IMG/VR virus record: IMGVR_UViG_3300046804_001205
Span: 1 to 47,313 of that record
DNA length: 47,313 bases
From: a virus
Direction: 5' to 3' (one strand)
How positions within the stretch are numbered: position 1 is the first letter of the stretch; each line of letters starts with the position of its first letter. The notes beneath the pieces are model-generated. The model was not told the origin of the DNA. It did no database searches and worked only from the letters and a program-made list of their open reading frames with translations. This document shows positions 45,565-47,313 of the stretch, piece after piece. The position numbers were made by a program, and so were the translations under genes.

Positions 45565-46095
45565 ATGGAAAAAGATTATCTAACTCAATTAGTTGTTAGT
45601 GGAAAAAGTATTAGGCAGATATCTAAACTTGTAAATAAAAGTGAGGGATCTGTAAGACATTGGTTAAGAAAATATAATCTTACAACTTATAAACCACCAA
45701 AATATGTGGAAAATTGTAAGTTTTGTAATATTAAACTTACTAATGAAAATACTTATGATTCTAAAAAAAGATGGTCTTGTAAATCTTGTGCTAATAAGTA
45801 TAGGAATGAAAGATTTGTCTTAACTAAACATAAAATGGTTGAATATAAAGGTGGAAAATGTATTTGTTGTGGTTTTGATAAACATTACTCAGCATTAGAT
45901 TTTCATCATTTAGATCCATCAATTAAAGAGTTTAATCTAACTCGCAATAGTATTGGATGGGATAAACTTCAACCAGAACTTGACAAATGCGTTCTTCTAT
46001 GTTCTAATTGTCATAGAATGATTCACGCAGGAGTTATTCAATTGCCCGATGACCCAGCTAGTGAAGGGACCTGCCTTACAAGCAGGCAGCGGTAG
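45565..46095 (+). CDS. HNH endonuclease with N-terminal HTH (176 aa)
   Basis: An N-terminal resolvase-like helix-turn-helix (SGKSIRQISKLVNKSEGSVR, about 11-30) and a Cys-rich region (CKFCNIKL, CKSCANKY) precede an HNH core: CICCGFDKHYSALDFHHLD, then LLCSNCHRMIHAG. This matches HTH-HNH homing endonucleases. The final 17 codons run through the tRNA-Val-like element at 46044-46116, and the stop TAG is its T-stem sequence, so the original C terminus may have been shorter or different. The ATG at 45565 is preferred to the upstream in-frame TTA/TTG start. Confidence 0.8.
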   Translation: MEKDYLTQLVVSGKSIRQISKLVNKSEGSVRHWLRKYNLTTYKPPKYVENCKFCNIKLTNENTYDSKKRWSCKSCANKYRNERFVLTKHKMVEYKGGKCICCGFDKHYSALDFHHLDPSIKEFNLTRNSIGWDKLQPELDKCVLLCSNCHRMIHAGVIQLPDDPASEGTCLTSRQR

Positions 46096-46116
46096 GGGCG
46101 GAACCTATATCGGGCA
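46044..46116 (+). tRNA. atypical tRNA-Val-like element (anticodon UAC)
   Basis: 73 nt with canonical geometry: acceptor GCCCGAT/ATCGGGC perfect, D stem CCC/GGG, anticodon stem CCTGC/GCAGG with loop CTTACAA, 5-nt variable region, T stem GTAGG/CCTAT. The T loop is GGCGGAA instead of TTCRANN, and position 8 is G instead of T, so it is not a normal tRNA. It overlaps the 3' end of the HNH gene. It may be a decayed, modified or mimic tRNA. Confidence 0.55.
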
Positions 46117-46120
46117 CTTT

Positions 46121-46128
46121 TATAAATA
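46121..46128 (+). promoter_or_regulatory. late promoter TATAAATA for dps
   Basis: A perfect consensus 5 nt after the tRNA-like element and 17 nt before the ATG at 46146. Confidence 0.8.
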
Positions 46129-46145
46129 CTTCAAAAAGAAGTATA

Positions 46146-46580
46146 ATGGAAAAGTTATATAAATCACTTTCTGATACTCAGGCATCATTGTTCCTGCTGT
46201 TCCAAAAAACTTGGGTCTATCATTGGCATATTGTAGGACCTGATTTCAAACAAATTCACGATCTGTTTGGAGAGCAGTATCTTGCCATTCAGGAGGAGAT
46301 TGACAGACTCTCTGAACATATGAGATTTTTGGGTATTAAACCGATTAGTTCTCTGTCAAGAGTTCTGGAAGTTTCTGGAGTTTCTGAAGCAAAGACTAAT
46401 ATTTCCTCAATGGAAATGATTCGTGATCTTCTTGAGGATCATAAGAAAATGGTTGCTATGTTTGATGCTGCTGCTACTGAAGCAGAGCAAGGAAAGTCAA
46501 GAGGAACTGTTAACCTTCTTGATGATTTAAACGAAGCACACGGTAAATTTATCTGGATGTTAAGATCATTCACAGAATGA
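46146..46580 (+). CDS. dps: Dps-like ferritin-family DNA protection protein
   Basis: A four-helix ferritin-like protein (144 aa). The Dps ferroxidase signature is present: QKTWVYHWHIVGPDFKQIHDLF and EEIDRLSEHMRFLG (His, Asp and Glu ligands at subunit interfaces). It stores iron and protects DNA from oxidative damage, a plausible benefit in a light-grown cyanobacterium. Length is slightly below the family's usual 150-170, with a short N-terminal tail. A perfect late promoter precedes it. Confidence 0.88.
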   Translation: MEKLYKSLSDTQASLFLLFQKTWVYHWHIVGPDFKQIHDLFGEQYLAIQEEIDRLSEHMRFLGIKPISSLSRVLEVSGVSEAKTNISSMEMIRDLLEDHKKMVAMFDAAATEAEQGKSRGTVNLLDDLNEAHGKFIWMLRSFTE

Positions 46581-46589
46581 AGTTGAATT

Positions 46590-46841
46590 ATGGTAAGCGT
46601 AAGATGCAAAGTCTGTGGGACTGAACTACACAGTCACCCAGTTAGAACAAAGTCTTGTGGTTGTACAAATATGACCACAGTAAAAGGAGACACGATTACT
46701 GCTTTGGATTTGTCCAAAGTGGTGATGACTTCTTCTGACAAGCAATCAAAAACTTCTAATCTTCTTACAAAAGAGGATCTTGCTTTTCAGGAAGCACGTA
46801 GAAATAGAACAGTACGAAAGTTAGATTTTGAGATCAGATAG
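46590..46841 (+). CDS. small zinc-ribbon-type protein (83 aa)
   Basis: The N terminus reads VRCKVCGTELHSHPVRTKSCGC, a CxxC...CGC arrangement that would bind one zinc ion. A beta strand and a helical C terminus follow (LTKEDLAFQEARRNRTVRKL). The VRCKVC.TE..SHP..T..CGC pattern is common in cyanophages. It is placed 10 nt after dps and overlaps the convergent minus-strand gene by 8 nt. Confidence 0.75.
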   Translation: MVSVRCKVCGTELHSHPVRTKSCGCTNMTTVKGDTITALDLSKVVMTSSDKQSKTSNLLTKEDLAFQEARRNRTVRKLDFEIR

Positions 46842-47313
46842 GATTTAAGTTAAGATCCTTATCATACTTGGCATACTGATAGTTGTATTGATCAAGATCA
46901 CCAAATCCAAACTTTTTATTAAGTAGGGATCTCTTTCTTGCGTTTTCTGGATGGTGAATCGGAACAAACAATGATCCATCCCAGGGAAGACCAACAAGAA
47001 CATCATTTGGTTTGGGACCATTTTCACCATCACCAACTTTGATGACTTCTATTACACCGTTCATAAAGGCAAATAATATTTTTCTATTGTCTTCAGTTGT
47101 GAAAAGTGCTGGGTTGCCACTGTGATTGATTTGCCAGTCAACTCTTGACACTCTTCCTGGTGTGTTTAAGTTGAGTTTGTTTGCTATATTTAAAACTCTT
47201 TCTGGATCCTGGTGTGACTCGTATTCTTGATACAAGAAACTGGTTTTATTTTTAAAGATATTGTAGACGACACCTAAAAATAAAATCTCATCATACTCTG
47301 TTGAAATTCTAAC
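46834..47313 (-). CDS. hypothetical protein, 5' end beyond the window (partial)
   Basis: The minus-strand frame is open to the right edge, so only the last 159 residues are visible. It reads RISTEYDEILFLGVVYNIFKNKTSF then LNIANKLNLNTPGRVSRVDW, INHSGNPALFTTEDNRKILF and LVGLPWDGSLFVPIHHPENA. Mixed alpha/beta composition, no membrane segment. I do not recognise the family. It is convergent with the zinc-ribbon gene, overlapping by 8 nt, and marks a second strand switch in the region. Confidence 0.65.
   Translation of the reverse strand, partial: VRISTEYDEILFLGVVYNIFKNKTSFLYQEYESHQDPERVLNIANKLNLNTPGRVSRVDWQINHSGNPALFTTEDNRKILFAFMNGVIEVIKVGDGENGPKPNDVLVGLPWDGSLFVPIHHPENARKRSLLNKKFGFGDLDQYNYQYAKYDKDLNLNPI

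Noticed and set aside
1-47313. CRISPR array or prophage attachment sites
   Set aside because: No regularly spaced repeats were seen, and no duplicated tRNA-end sequence that would suggest att sites. A lytic T4-like phage is not expected to integrate.

Overview
The window is part of a T4-like cyanophage (cyanomyovirus) genome, most likely infecting marine Synechococcus or Prochlorococcus. It carries the T4 replication core in T4-like order (46, 45, 44, 62, regA, 43, uvsX, 41, 61) together with cyanophage-typical auxiliary genes: a CobS-like ATPase, mazG, Hsp20, 2OG-Fe(II) oxygenase, nrdA/nrdB, pstS and an SLH-type cyanobacterial porin. No photosystem gene is seen. Genes are packed with 1-40 nt overlaps, almost all on the + strand. 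The first and last genes run off the window.

Layout. (1) 1-17811: early/middle replication and nucleotide metabolism: gp46, a VWA/HExxH protein and its CobS-like AAA+ partner, DUF3310 protein, sliding clamp, clamp loader subunits with a Dam methylase wedged between them, RegA, Hsp20, DNA polymerase, UvsX, gp41 helicase, a nuclease-like protein, MazG and an oxygenase. (2) 17814-17992: tRNA-Ala and tRNA-Leu. (3) 17996-25932: a late block with two large PD-(D/E)XK-like proteins, a nucleotidyltransferase carrying a T4-style capsid-targeting N terminus, and structural proteins. (4) 25945-30499: primase and class I ribonucleotide reductase. (5) 30560-38525: late and accessory genes: basic structural protein, SegE-like GIY-YIG nuclease, C39-like peptidase and GH24 lysozyme that share one N-terminal module, a secreted outer-membrane-like protein, a secreted HExxH protein, an SNase and an HNH homing endonuclease. 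(6) 38526-40516: the one complete minus-strand operon, four genes, three with signal peptides. (7) 40735-42321: a second lysozyme, a membrane protein and a tRNA cluster (Arg, Asn, Thr, Gly) with structured spacers. (8) 42332-45106: porin and PstS, both preceded by Pho-box-like repeats. (9) 45171-47313: small genes, a second HNH endonuclease running into a tRNA-Val-like element, Dps, and a convergent partial gene.

Regulation can be read from the sequence. Sigma70-like promoters (TTGAC[A/G], 16-18 nt, TATAAT-like) sit in front of early genes and tRNA blocks. T4-like late motifs (TATAAATA, CTAAATA and relatives) sit in front of structural, lysis and accessory genes and are nearly absent from 3.7 to 17.9 kb. 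Several sigma70-like promoters have their -35 box inside the loop or stem of the preceding terminator or hairpin. Both HNH genes have a late promoter enclosed by an inverted repeat, the layout known from T4 I-TevI. The most promising undescribed items are the secreted minus-strand operon, the candidate virion-packaged enzymes, the Pho-regulated porin/PstS pair, the switch-like leader at 33.85-33.95 kb, and the atypical tRNA-Val-like element. All function calls come from reading motifs and remembered family patterns; no database search was run.
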